From NCBI GenBank assembly GCA_045653425.1, contig JAZOLU010000006.1, positions 1 to 64,000 of the forward strand: a stretch of 64,000 nucleotides of DNA, in the 5' to 3' direction. Positions 43,402 to 51,272 of this stretch are shown here, in pieces; the first letter of the stretch is position 1, and every line of letters starts with the position of its first letter. The notes below the pieces were generated by a model, which was given only the letters and a program-made list of their open reading frames with translations, was not told the DNA's origin and searched no databases. This DNA comes from RGIG3009 sp045653425 (GTDB lineage: Bacteria > Bacillota > Clostridia > Oscillospirales > Acutalibacteraceae). A program made the translations under genes and the position numbers.

Positions 43402-44265
43402 ATGTTAAAGGGTAACAAAGGCGGCGGGGTGGCAGTAAACCCCAAAGTGGTAAAACGCGTGGTGTTGTGGGGTGCGGTAGCGGTGCTGGCGTTGGTAGTG
43501 TTGTTTTCCGCGTTCGTGGTGGTGCCGGCGGGTTCTACCGGTGTGGTGGTAACGCTGGGCCGCGTTTCCGAAACGCCGTTGCAGGAGGGTTTGCACCTGA
43601 AAGTGCCGTTGTTGCAAACGGTGGAAACAATGTCTAACAAAATTCAAAAAGCAGATGTGGATGCCCCCGCGGTGTCCAAGGACTTGCAGGCCATTAGCAG
43701 TAACATTGCCGTGAACTTCCGCGTGGGCAACAAATCGGCGGCGTACATATACCAAAACATTGGGCGCGATTACCAAACCATTATGTTGTTGCCCGCGGTG
43801 CAGGAGAGTATGAAATCCGTGACCGCCAAGTACACCGCCGAGGAACTGATTACCGAGCGCGCACAGGTGAGCCAAGAGGTGAAGAGCACGCTGGAAGGCA
43901 AGGTGAACAGTTACGGCATTATTATTGAGAAGTTTAACATTGTGGATTTTGATTTTTCGGCAGAGTTCAGTGCCGCGATTGAGGCCAAGCAAGTGGCGGA
44001 ACAGAACTTGATTAAGACCCAGACGGAACAGCAACAGGCACTGGTGATTGCCGAGGCGGAGGCCAAGAAAAAGGTGATTGCCGCCGAAGCGGAAGCCGAA
44101 GCCATTTTGAAAAAGGCGGAGGCGCAGGCAGAGGCCAACCGCAAGGTTTCGGCTTCGCTGAACCAGAACCTGATTGAGTATTCCAAAGTGGAAAAATGGA
44201 ACGGTGAGTTGCCGGTGGCCACGGGTGGGAACACCTTTATGGATATTTCCGGCGCGGCAGAGTAA
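43402..44265 (+). CDS. SPFH (prohibitin/HflC-like) membrane protein
   Basis: 287 residues with one N-terminal membrane helix (about 20-43), an SPFH domain beginning VVPAGSTGVVVTLGRVSETP, and an Ala/Glu/Lys-rich coiled coil (about 205-258; AEAEAKKKVIAAEAEAEAIL). Such proteins form large ring assemblies at the membrane and often help protease or lipid-domain organisation. The substrate here is unknown. ATG 43402 follows AGGGAGG. Confidence 0.85.
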   Translation: MLKGNKGGGVAVNPKVVKRVVLWGAVAVLALVVLFSAFVVVPAGSTGVVVTLGRVSETPLQEGLHLKVPLLQTVETMSNKIQKADVDAPAVSKDLQAISSNIAVNFRVGNKSAAYIYQNIGRDYQTIMLLPAVQESMKSVTAKYTAEELITERAQVSQEVKSTLEGKVNSYGIIIEKFNIVDFDFSAEFSAAIEAKQVAEQNLIKTQTEQQQALVIAEAEAKKKVIAAEAEAEAILKKAEAQAEANRKVSASLNQNLIEYSKVEKWNGELPVATGGNTFMDISGAAE

Positions 44266-44279
44266 CACAACATAAAATA

Positions 44280-44312
44280 AAGGCGGGGCAGTGAAGTTCA
44301 CTGCCCCGCCTT
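44280..44312. terminator. Bidirectional terminator between the SPFH gene and ispE
   Basis: AGGCGGGGCAGTGAA and TTCACTGCCCCGCCT form a 15-bp perfect stem between convergent genes. The leftward side is followed by TTTATTTTATG. Confidence 0.8.
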
Positions 44313-44322
44313 AGTTATGTTG

Positions 44323-45177
44323 TTAACCAGAAACGGGTTGGCACAAGCGGGTGAGGGGGTATGTTTTGGCAAGCGCGGTGGCGGTGTTGGCGGCTTTTTG
44401 GATATCCGCAAACACACCGAACACGGCACTACCGCTGCCTGTGAGCGAAGCACCCAGTGCGCCGCCCGAAAGCAGGCGGTCAATAATGGGTCCAGTGTGC
44501 GGCAGAGCGAGCGGCAGTTCAAAACTGTTGCCCATACCGCGGCAGATTTTGGCGAGGTCGCCCTCGCGCAGACCTTCGCACTGACCCTCAATGTCCGGCA
44601 TACGCAAAAATTCTTCATTGTCCAGCAGTTGGTACGCTTCCGCTGTGGACACGCCGCCCTCCGGCTTGACAACCACCAGCGCACACGGTGGCAATGGCGG
44701 CAGCGGGGTGAGTTCCGTGCCGATACCGGTGGCAAGCACCGTGCCGCCGTACAGGCAAAACGGTACGTCTGCCCCAATGCGCGCCGCCAGTTCATGCAAC
44801 TGTGCGGAGACAAGCGGTTCCCCCGTGAGGGTGTTGAGCGCGCGCAACACGGCGGCGGCATCTGCACTGCCGCCCGCCATACCCGCCTGGGCGGGAATTT
44901 CTTTTTTTACCGCCACCACGTACCCCTCGGTGGGGCGACCCGCCGCTTCACGGAACAGTGCCGCCGCGCGGTAGGCGGTGTTACTCTCGTCGGCGGCAAT
45001 GCCGCCGTCACACGTTAAATGAATGGCGGTGTCCGCCGCAAAATCCACCGTGACGGTGTCGTACCAGTTAATGGTCTGCATAATACTGCGCAGGGGGTGG
45101 TAACCGTCTGCCCGCCGACCGTAGGTGATATCCAGCGACAAATTGAGTTTGGCGGCGGCGCGGCGCGTGACACTCAT
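44323..45177 (-). CDS. ispE: 4-diphosphocytidyl-2-C-methyl-D-erythritol kinase
   Basis: GHMP kinase of the non-mevalonate isoprenoid pathway. The 284-residue protein begins MSVTRRAAAKLNLSLDITYG, has RRADGYHPLRSIMQ and the ATP loop EIPAQAGMAGGSADAAAVL, and later GSGSAVFGVF. The ATG at 45177 overlaps the aminotransferase stop (ATGA). A longer frame upstream is antisense-like extension without a site. The three minus-strand genes (Lrp, aminotransferase, ispE) are probably one transcript. Confidence 0.93.
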   Translation of the reverse strand: MSVTRRAAAKLNLSLDITYGRRADGYHPLRSIMQTINWYDTVTVDFAADTAIHLTCDGGIAADESNTAYRAAALFREAAGRPTEGYVVAVKKEIPAQAGMAGGSADAAAVLRALNTLTGEPLVSAQLHELAARIGADVPFCLYGGTVLATGIGTELTPLPPLPPCALVVVKPEGGVSTAEAYQLLDNEEFLRMPDIEGQCEGLREGDLAKICRGMGNSFELPLALPHTGPIIDRLLSGGALGASLTGSGSAVFGVFADIQKAANTATALAKTYPLTRLCQPVSG

Positions 45178-46352
45178 AACGCCGCCCCGCAGTCTTTTAC
45201 AAATTCCCGTATACGGCGCAACGCTTCCGTGATGTGCGAAAGCGAGTAGCAGTACGAAATGCGCACAAACCCTTCGCCGCACGCGCCAAACGCCGTGCCC
45301 GGCACCACCGCCACGTGCTTTTCTTGCAACAGACGGTGGCAAAATTCCTCACTGCTCAGCCCCGTTACCGCAATGGACGGGAACACGTAAAACGCGCCTT
45401 CCGGATTGAAGCAGGTTAGCCCCATTTGATTGAGTTCTGTGACAATGAGGCGACGGCGCGCGTCGTAATCCGCGCGCATCGTTTCCACGTCTTCTTCGCC
45501 GTTATTCAGTGCCTCAATGGCGGCGTGTTGCGCCGTGGTGGGCGCGCACATTAACGCGTATTGGTGCAGTTTGGTCATCATTTGCATTATGGGCGCGGGG
45601 GCGCACGCGTAGCCCAAACGCCACCCCGTCATAGCAAACGATTTGGAAAACCCGCTGATATACACCGTGCGTTCCCGCATATCCGGCAACGACGTGAAAC
45701 TGACGTGCGGTGTACCGCCGTAGGTTAAATCACTGTAAATTTCGTCTGCCAGCACCAAAATATCCGTGCCGCGGAGTACCTCTGCCACCGCTTCCAAATG
45801 TTCGCGGCGCATAACGGCACCCGTGGGGTTGCTGGGAAACGGCAACACCAATAACTTGGTGCGGGGGGTGATGGCGGCGCGCAAACTCTCCGCCGTTAGG
45901 CGAAACCCATCTTCCGCGCGGGTAACAATGGGCACCGGCGTGCCGCCCGCCAGCACGGTTAGCGGTTCGTAACACACAAAACTGGGTTGCGGGATAAGCA
46001 CCTCGTCCCCCGGTTGAACCAGCGTGCGCAGGCACAAATCAATGCCCTCGCTGCCGCCCACCGTGACCAGTATTTCATTTTTGGGGTTGTACGTGATACC
46101 CGTGCGGCGGCCAACGTAGCCACTAATGGCTTCCCGCAGCGAAAGCAGACCTGCGTTGGGGGTGTACCACGTTTTGCCCTTTTCCAACGATTGAATGCCC
46201 TGCTGACGAATGTGGTACGGGGTGGTGAAGTCCGGTTCCCCGATGGATAGGGAGATGACGTCTTCCATTTCATTGGCAATGTCAAAAAAACGGCGAATCC
46301 CCGACGGTGGCAGGGCGCATAACGTGGGGTTCATTAGGTTTTGATAGTCCAC
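45174..46352 (-). CDS. PLP-dependent class I aminotransferase
   Basis: Fold-type I aminotransferase of 392 residues resembling aspartate/aromatic or PatA-type enzymes. Visible motifs are SIGEPDFTTP, YTPNAGLLSLREAI, PSNPTGAV, the PLP-Asp in LADEIYSDLTY, and the Schiff-base lysine in SGFSKSFAMTGWRLGY. A GTG at 46352 immediately follows the stop of the Lrp gene. An in-frame ATG six codons later is an alternative start. The Lrp-type neighbour suggests amino-acid responsive control. Substrate cannot be read with certainty. Confidence 0.85.
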   Translation of the reverse strand: MDYQNLMNPTLCALPPSGIRRFFDIANEMEDVISLSIGEPDFTTPYHIRQQGIQSLEKGKTWYTPNAGLLSLREAISGYVGRRTGITYNPKNEILVTVGGSEGIDLCLRTLVQPGDEVLIPQPSFVCYEPLTVLAGGTPVPIVTRAEDGFRLTAESLRAAITPRTKLLVLPFPSNPTGAVMRREHLEAVAEVLRGTDILVLADEIYSDLTYGGTPHVSFTSLPDMRERTVYISGFSKSFAMTGWRLGYACAPAPIMQMMTKLHQYALMCAPTTAQHAAIEALNNGEEDVETMRADYDARRRLIVTELNQMGLTCFNPEGAFYVFPSIAVTGLSSEEFCHRLLQEKHVAVVPGTAFGACGEGFVRISYCYSLSHITEALRRIREFVKDCGAAL

Positions 46353-46826
46353 TTACACGTACCCTCTTTCATCGTGCTCGTTGTCCAAAAACGCCACCTG
46401 ACTTTCTTTATACCGCCGCAAAATAAAGTGCGTGGCGGTGGAGACCACCGAGTCCATTGTGGCGAGGCGGCGGGACACAAACGCCGCAATTTCCTGAAAC
46501 GAGCGTCCGTTGACACGCACCGACAAATCGTACCCGCCGGACATCAAATAGACACTTTCCACTTCCTCAAACGAAGCAATTTCTTCCGCAATTGCTTCGA
46601 ACCCCACGTCGCGGCGGGGGGTGACTTTGAGTTCAATAATGGCGGTGACGCGTTGGTTATCTGTTTTATCCCAGTCCACCACCGCTTTGTAGGCGCGAAT
46701 GGCACCGCTGCGTTCCAGTTCGGCGGTGCCGGCGCGTACCTCGTCCTCCGTGCGGCCGAGCATGGCCGCCAGTTGCGCGTTGCTGAGGCGCGCGTTTTCG
46801 TCCAACAATTTGAGTAATTTATCCAT
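46353..46826 (-). CDS. Lrp/AsnC-family transcriptional regulator
   Basis: 157 residues with an N-terminal winged helix (LLDENARLSNAQLAAMLGRT, about 7-26) and a C-terminal RAM ligand domain (about 66-140; SVYLMSGGYDLSVRVNG). The start at 46826 follows AGGAGGG. It is encoded directly before, and abutting, an aminotransferase gene, so it probably controls that gene in response to an amino acid. Confidence 0.88.
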   Translation of the reverse strand: MDKLLKLLDENARLSNAQLAAMLGRTEDEVRAGTAELERSGAIRAYKAVVDWDKTDNQRVTAIIELKVTPRRDVGFEAIAEEIASFEEVESVYLMSGGYDLSVRVNGRSFQEIAAFVSRRLATMDSVVSTATHFILRRYKESQVAFLDNEHDERGYV

Positions 46827-46860
46827 AACCGGTAGCCCTCCTGCGTGTGCGTTTTTTAAC

Positions 46861-46889
46861 AGTATACCACATTTTGTCCCATCCCACAA
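46861..46889 (-). promoter_or_regulatory. Promoter of the Lrp-aminotransferase-ispE genes
   Basis: On the minus strand TTGTGG (46889-46884) and TATACT (46866-46861) are 17 bases apart. Confidence 0.55.
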
Positions 46890-46897
46890 GAAAATGT

Positions 46898-46926
46898 TTG
46901 CTTTTAACCGTAAAATGGTGTAGGAT
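46898..46926 (+). promoter_or_regulatory. Divergent promoter of the ACT/UPF0210 genes
   Basis: TTGCTT (46898-46903) and TAGGAT (46921-46926) are 17 bases apart, only eight bases from the opposing promoter. Confidence 0.5.
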
Positions 46927-46957
46927 AGTAGGTAGCATAACAAAAGGAGCGAGAAAA

Positions 46958-47227
46958 ATGCGGGCAGTGATTACGGTTATTGGTAAGGATATGGTGGGCA
47001 TTTTGGCAAAGGTTTCGGCCATTTGTGCCGCGCACAACATTAACGTGCTGGAAGTGACACAATCCATTTTGCAGGATATGTTTGCCATGATTATGATGGT
47101 GGATATTGAAAAGAGTGACATCCCCTTTACGCAGTTGGCGGATGAGTTGACCGTGCTGGGTGACGAGATGGGGTTGTCCATTCACGCTATGCACGACGAT
47201 ATTTTTCAGTCGATGCACCGCATTTGA
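46958..47227 (+). CDS. ACT-domain protein (UPF0237 type)
   Basis: 89 residues forming a single ACT-type amino-acid binding domain, starting MRAVITVIGKDMVGILAKVS. The start follows AAAGGAGCGAG. It is followed 11 bases later by a UPF0210 gene. This gene pair is widely conserved in Firmicutes, but its function is not established. Expressed away from the Lrp gene. Confidence 0.85.
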   Translation: MRAVITVIGKDMVGILAKVSAICAAHNINVLEVTQSILQDMFAMIMMVDIEKSDIPFTQLADELTVLGDEMGLSIHAMHDDIFQSMHRI

Positions 47228-47237
47228 GAGGTACGCT

Positions 47238-48596
47238 ATGCTGAACACACACGATATACTGGAAACCATTACAATGATTCAGGACGAAAACCTGGATATT
47301 CGTACCATTACGATGGGTATTTCGCTGTTGGATTGCTGCCACAGCGATTGCGAGACGATGTGCCGCCGCGTGTACGAGAAAATTACGCGTCTTGCCAAAG
47401 ATTTGGTGGCGACCGGCGAACAGATTGAAAAGGAATACGGCATTCCGATTATTAACAAGCGCATTTCCGTGACGCCCGCAGCCATGGTGCTGGCGGCGTG
47501 CGAGAACAAAGACCCGTTGGCGTTGGCACTTACGCTGGAGCGCGCCGCCGTGGCGTGCGGGGTGAATTTTATTGGCGGGTTTTCCGCGCTGGTGCACAAA
47601 GGGTATGCCAACGGCGACCGCGAGTTGATAGACGCCATTCCCGAAGCACTGGCGCGCACCGAGCACGTGTGCGCTTCGGTGAACATTGGCTCTACCAAGT
47701 CCGGTATTAATATGGATGCCGTGGCGCAGATGGGGCACGTGGTGCGGCGGGCGGCGGAACTCACGGCTGACCGCAACTGCATTGGTCCCGCCAAGTTGGT
47801 GGTGTTTTGCAACGCACCGGAGGATAATCCGTTTATGGCGGGGGCATTTCACGGTCCGGGCGAGCCGGATTGCGTGATTAACGTGGGGGTGTCCGGTCCC
47901 GGCGTGGTGCGTGCGGCACTTGCCAAGGCGGGGGATTGCGACCTCACCGCCGTGGCGGATTTGATTAAACGCACGGCGTTTAAAATTACCCGTATGGGGC
48001 AGTTGGTTGCCAGAGAAGCCTCGCGGCGGCTGGGTGTGCCGTTTGGTATTGTGGATTTGTCGCTGGCACCCACACCCGCGGTGGGGGATTCGGTGGCGTA
48101 TATTTTGGAAGAGATGGGCTTGGAGCAGTGCGGCGCGCACGGCACCACCGCCACGCTGGCCATGCTGAACGACGCGGTGAAAAAAGGCGGCGTGATGGCT
48201 TCGTCCCACGTGGGTGGGTTGTCCGGCGCGTTTATTCCGGTAACGGAAGATGCGGGTATGATTGCCGCGGCGCGCAGCGGGTGTTTGCGGTTGGAAAAAC
48301 TGGAAGCCATGACGGCGGTGTGCTCGGTGGGGTTGGATATGATTAACATTCCCGGGGATACCTCGCCGGAGATTATTGCCGCCATTATTGCGGACGAAGC
48401 CGCCATTGGGATGATTAACAACAAAGCCACGGCGGTGCGTGTGATTCCCGCCATTGGCAAAACGGTGGGCGAGGAACTGTCGTTTGGCGGTCTGCTGGGC
48501 AGTGGACCCGTTATGGCGGTGAATCCCGCGTCTCCCGCCAAGTTTATTCACCGCGGCGGGCGGATTCCCGCACCGCTGCAAGCGTTGCGTAATTAA
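47238..48596 (+). CDS. UPF0210 (DUF711/PFL-like) family protein
   Basis: 452 residues, starting MLNTHDILETITMIQDENLD, a conserved family of unknown function sometimes called PFL-like. Segments such as SVNIGSTKSGINMDAV, NAPEDNPFMAGAFHGPGEPD and DLSLAPTPAVGDSVA are family-typical. There is no glycyl-radical motif to support formate-lyase activity. Linked to the upstream ACT protein, which may regulate it by ligand binding. The start at 47238 follows GAGGTACGC. Confidence 0.85.
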   Translation: MLNTHDILETITMIQDENLDIRTITMGISLLDCCHSDCETMCRRVYEKITRLAKDLVATGEQIEKEYGIPIINKRISVTPAAMVLAACENKDPLALALTLERAAVACGVNFIGGFSALVHKGYANGDRELIDAIPEALARTEHVCASVNIGSTKSGINMDAVAQMGHVVRRAAELTADRNCIGPAKLVVFCNAPEDNPFMAGAFHGPGEPDCVINVGVSGPGVVRAALAKAGDCDLTAVADLIKRTAFKITRMGQLVAREASRRLGVPFGIVDLSLAPTPAVGDSVAYILEEMGLEQCGAHGTTATLAMLNDAVKKGGVMASSHVGGLSGAFIPVTEDAGMIAAARSGCLRLEKLEAMTAVCSVGLDMINIPGDTSPEIIAAIIADEAAIGMINNKATAVRVIPAIGKTVGEELSFGGLLGSGPVMAVNPASPAKFIHRGGRIPAPLQALRN

Positions 48597-48609
48597 ACAA
48601 ACAACGAGG

Positions 48610-48642
48610 AAACCGCAGCTCGGGCACCGAGCGGCGGTTTTT
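48610..48642 (+). terminator. Terminator after the UPF0210 gene
   Basis: GCTCGG (48618-48623) with CCGAGC (48627-48632) inside AACCGC/GCGGTT, followed by TTTTTG. Confidence 0.7.
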
Positions 48643-48694
48643 GTATAATGGCGGGGAACGTATCCCATACTCCCACCGAAAGGGAGTGGACGTA

Positions 48695-49285
48695 ATGACG
48701 CGATGGGTGCGGGCACTTTTGGGCGGCGTGGTGTTGTGCGTGTTGGTGCAGGCGTTGGGGTTTGCGGGGTGTTGTGAGGGGATTCGCCAGCGGGTGGTGC
48801 GGTTGCACGTGCTGGCTCATTCCAACAGCGAGGGCGACCAAGCACTGAAACTGCAAGTGCGCGATGCGGTGACCGCCGCGGCACAGGGGTTGCTGACCGG
48901 CGAGGAGAGCCGCACACAGGCGTTGGCGGCGTTACAGGCGGCGTTGCCCGCGTTACGGGAGGCGGCACAGGCGCAGGTGTATGCGGCGGGACGCACGTAC
49001 CCCGTGACGGTGCAACTTACCAAAACCGCGTTTACCACCCGCACGTATGAGGAAGTGACGTTGCCGGCGGGGGTGTACGATGCCTTACAGGTGACCATTG
49101 GCGACGGCGCGGGCCGCAACTGGTGGTGTGTGGTGTACCCGCCGCTGTGCGTTTCCGCGGCGGTGGATGCCGACACACTGGACGCGGTGCTTACCGAGGG
49201 GCAACAAACCGTGACCCGCACCCCGCGGTATGCGGTGCGGTTCAAGTTGGTGGAGTGGTGGTACGCATTGTTCGGCGGCCGCTGA
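48695..49285 (+). CDS. spoIIR: Stage II sporulation protein R
   Basis: Forespore-secreted signal that activates SpoIIGA and hence sigma-E in the mother cell. The 196-residue protein has an N-terminal signal/membrane helix (about 5-24) and the typical VVRLHVLAHSNSEGDQALKL block, then VRDAV. The C-terminus contains the KLVEWWYALFG pattern common in SpoIIR. The ATG at 48695 follows AAAGGGAG. It marks the organism as an endospore former and is the last chromosomal gene before the prophage-like region. Confidence 0.9.
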   Translation: MTRWVRALLGGVVLCVLVQALGFAGCCEGIRQRVVRLHVLAHSNSEGDQALKLQVRDAVTAAAQGLLTGEESRTQALAALQAALPALREAAQAQVYAAGRTYPVTVQLTKTAFTTRTYEEVTLPAGVYDALQVTIGDGAGRNWWCVVYPPLCVSAAVDADTLDAVLTEGQQTVTRTPRYAVRFKLVEWWYALFGGR

Positions 49286-49300
49286 CCCGGTGATATAGAA

Positions 49301-49335
49301 ACACGGCGCACTCTGCAATGAGTGCGCCGTGTTTT
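49301..49335. terminator. Terminator shared by spoIIR and the lysogeny operon
   Basis: ACACGGCGCACTC (49301-49313) and GAGTGCGCCGTGT (49320-49332) form a perfect 13-bp stem followed by TTTT, between convergent genes. It may mark the left border of the prophage. Confidence 0.8.
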
Positions 49336-49342
49336 GGCAGTG

Positions 49343-50077
49343 TCATTCGTACGTATTTTCGGGGGGGCGGTCGTTGGTGCCCCATTCTTCCAGCGAGACG
49401 GGTTTGGTGTTGAGTTCCGTATACACGCACACGCCGTTTATTAACAGTTCGTCCAAATACGAAAAGCGCAGGTCCTTTTCCAGCAGGCGTTGCGCCAAAC
49501 GGTCCCCGTTCTTCATACCCAGCGAGGCAAGGTCCGCTTTGTCCACCCATTCAAACACGCCTTCGTCACATTCGGTGCGCAGTGCGCCCAGCCATTCCGT
49601 AACGTGAAATACGTAGTACCGTTCGGAATAAATGCAGCCCTCTTTGGTGCTTTCATCCCAAATATCAATCACACCGCGGTAGGTCCATTTGGTAAAACAC
49701 GCGCCCAGCAGGGTGGCACTGTCCTCCAACCCCACCGCCAAGCCGCCTTTCCCGCGAAATTCGCGTACCATCTTCACGCCGGGCGAGACCCATTCGGGTT
49801 TTTCGGTGGAACGGGTGCGGTGTAACAAATAATATTGACTGTCCTTTTCCAAATACACCAGCGAATGGTGCGCGCGATGTTTCCGATACATAGGGAAAAA
49901 GTTAAGAAAATACCCGCCCTCTTTTTTGCGCGGGCGCGGTTTTGCCGGTTTCCGCTTGTGCGTTTGCGGAACACCGTAGTTGGAACGGGTTTTCGGGTCG
50001 TGCGATTTGCGGAATACTTCGTCAAAATTTTCTTGCGTGCGGGCACGCCGTTCTTCCGGCGTTTTCTTGCGCGGCAT
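49343..50077 (-). CDS. Degenerate Nudix-fold protein with basic N-terminal extension
   Basis: 244 residues. About 55 N-terminal residues are Lys/Arg-rich. The rest resembles clostridial 8-oxo-dGTP diphosphatases, with HSLVYLEKDSQYYLLHRTR near the start and ECDEGVFEWVDKADLASLGM later. The Nudix box is broken: the G-x5-E part survives in GLAVGLED, but the REXXEE residues that bind metal are replaced by ACFTKW, so hydrolysis is unlikely. The start is three bases after the repressor stop with GGAGG inside the repressor gene, so it is co-expressed in the lysogen. A host-protection or regulatory role is inference. Confidence 0.6.
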   Translation of the reverse strand: MPRKKTPEERRARTQENFDEVFRKSHDPKTRSNYGVPQTHKRKPAKPRPRKKEGGYFLNFFPMYRKHRAHHSLVYLEKDSQYYLLHRTRSTEKPEWVSPGVKMVREFRGKGGLAVGLEDSATLLGACFTKWTYRGVIDIWDESTKEGCIYSERYYVFHVTEWLGALRTECDEGVFEWVDKADLASLGMKNGDRLAQRLLEKDLRFSYLDELLINGVCVYTELNTKPVSLEEWGTNDRPPENTYE

Positions 50078-50080
50078 ACG

Positions 50081-51046
50081 TTATCGCCTCCGTGTGCGGC
50101 GTTGCTCTACCACAACGCCGGCAATGGTTACCGGCAGAGATAATACTTCCTGTCGGGTGAAACTGCGGGCGGCATAATCCGGATTAAGCGGGCGTAACTG
50201 TATGCCGTTTTCCGTGACCGTGAGCCGTTTGAGCGTAGCGTCCGACCCGCCGATGTACGCCACCACGTCGTCCCCCGTTTCGGCGGTAGATTGTACCCGC
50301 AAAATCACAATATCGCCGTCGCGGTATTCGGGATACATACTGTCCCCCGTAACCAGCAGACCAAAATAATCGTACCCCGAGGAGGAAAGGCGTGTGTCCA
50401 GTTCCAGTTCTTCCACCACGTCGGTTACCGCTTCAATGGGAACGCCCGCCGGGACCCGCCCCAACACCGGAATGCGGCGGCGCACCGATAAGGGAATAAT
50501 ATGGGCGCGCTCGTCCCGCAGGGAGGTGCCAAACGACGATGACCCCACCGGTGTGTATGACAGCGGCGGCATAACCCGCCGCGGGCGCGGTGAGGGAATG
50601 CCCCGTTCCGGCGGCAACGGTGCCACGTTGGAACCTTCCGGTAACACCGTTTCCCCCAACAATACTGCCCGCGGTGTGCGAAAATACGCCGATAATGTGT
50701 CCAATTCCGCGGCGGTGGGGGATGCCGTGCCGCGGCGCAACATAAGCAACCGCCCGTGCGAGAACCCCAAATCGCGCTCTAACCGTTCCGGTGTGCGCCC
50801 CCACGCGGCACATAACTGCTCTAACACCGCCGCAAAAGCCGAAGCCGGCGCGGTGTCATCCAAAATGGCACTTTTGGATACCCCAAAATGCGCCGCTATG
50901 CGCGCCACCGCGCCCAAACGCGGCTCTTTAATTCCCAATTCCCACGTGGATACTGCTTTGTCCGAAACGCCCGCAATCTCCCCCAATTCCCGCTGGGTTA
51001 GCCCGTGCTGCTCCCGCAGACGACGGATGTTTTCGCCAATGGACAT
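50081..51046 (-). CDS. Phage repressor with S24 (LexA-like) self-cleavage domain
   Basis: 321 residues. Residues 1-60 are an XRE helix-turn-helix (REQHGLTQRELGEIAGVSDK). Residues ~66-130 look like a second, diverged helix-turn-helix. The S24 peptidase domain has a likely Ala200-Gly201 cleavage site in GRVPAGVP, the nucleophile Ser236 in GDSMYP and the general base Lys273 in DATLKRL. Such repressors hold the prophage silent until RecA-stimulated cleavage. The start at 51046 follows GGGAGAAAG. Three copies of a 13-bp site in the adjacent divergent promoter region are its probable operators. Confidence 0.85.
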   Translation of the reverse strand: MSIGENIRRLREQHGLTQRELGEIAGVSDKAVSTWELGIKEPRLGAVARIAAHFGVSKSAILDDTAPASAFAAVLEQLCAAWGRTPERLERDLGFSHGRLLMLRRGTASPTAAELDTLSAYFRTPRAVLLGETVLPEGSNVAPLPPERGIPSPRPRRVMPPLSYTPVGSSSFGTSLRDERAHIIPLSVRRRIPVLGRVPAGVPIEAVTDVVEELELDTRLSSSGYDYFGLLVTGDSMYPEYRDGDIVILRVQSTAETGDDVVAYIGGSDATLKRLTVTENGIQLRPLNPDYAARSFTRQEVLSLPVTIAGVVVEQRRTRRR

Positions 51047-51082
51047 ATACGCTTTCTCCCCTCTCGTGGTCTCTACTCCTTT

Positions 51083-51111
51083 ATTGTACACCAAAAGTAG
51101 AGAGTTGGCAA
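51083..51111 (-). promoter_or_regulatory. Leftward (lysogeny) promoter
   Basis: On the minus strand TTGCCA (51111-51106) and TACAAT (51088-51083) are 17 bases apart, reading into the repressor gene. The proposed operator at 51088-51100 lies in the spacer. Confidence 0.7.
51088..51100 (+). promoter_or_regulatory. Proposed repressor operator 1
   Basis: ACACCAAAAGTAG, matching operators 2 and 3 in the core AC-two-AAAG-one-AG. It lies inside the leftward promoter spacer. Confidence 0.55.
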
Positions 51112-51140
51112 CCTTTTTTCCAAAAAACTCCACTTTTCTC

Positions 51141-51169
51141 TTGACATTCTACCAAAAGAAGAGTATAAT
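51141..51169 (+). promoter_or_regulatory. Rightward (early) promoter
   Basis: TTGACA (51141-51146) and TATAAT (51164-51169) are 17 bases apart, reading into the early genes. The proposed operator at 51149-51161 fills the spacer. Confidence 0.85.
51149..51161 (+). promoter_or_regulatory. Proposed repressor operator 2
   Basis: CTACCAAAAGAAG between the -35 and -10 boxes of the rightward promoter. Binding here would block RNA polymerase. Confidence 0.6.
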
Positions 51170-51191
51170 AGGGGTAACCTCAAAGACACTT

Positions 51192-51230
51192 CCCCTGATT
51201 GGGTGTATCCACACCCATCGGGGCATTTTT
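51192..51230 (+). terminator. Terminator in the early leader
   Basis: CCCC, GAT and GGGTGT (51192-51206) pair with ACACCC, ATC and GGGG (51211-51223) around two single-base bulges, followed by CATTTTT. It lies between the rightward promoter and the first early gene. Confidence 0.7.
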
Positions 51231-51243
51231 CGGCACTAAAATT

Positions 51244-51256
51244 CTACTTAAAGTAG
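51244..51256 (+). promoter_or_regulatory. Proposed repressor operator 3
   Basis: CTACTTAAAGTAG, the most symmetric copy of the 13-bp motif, immediately before the RBS of the first early gene. Confidence 0.5.
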
Positions 51257-51272
51257 AGAAAGGAGGGAGAGA

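Noticed and set aside
49286..49342. Prophage attachment site at the spoIIR terminator
   Set aside because: Only one end is visible, no integrase is in the window and no duplicated core could be identified.
49650..49800. Frameshift explaining the lost Nudix catalytic residues
   Set aside because: The other two frames contain stops or unrelated residues and do not restore REXXEE.
50394..51239. 281-codon plus-strand frame opposite the repressor
   Set aside because: Antisense of a well-supported repressor gene and crosses both promoters.
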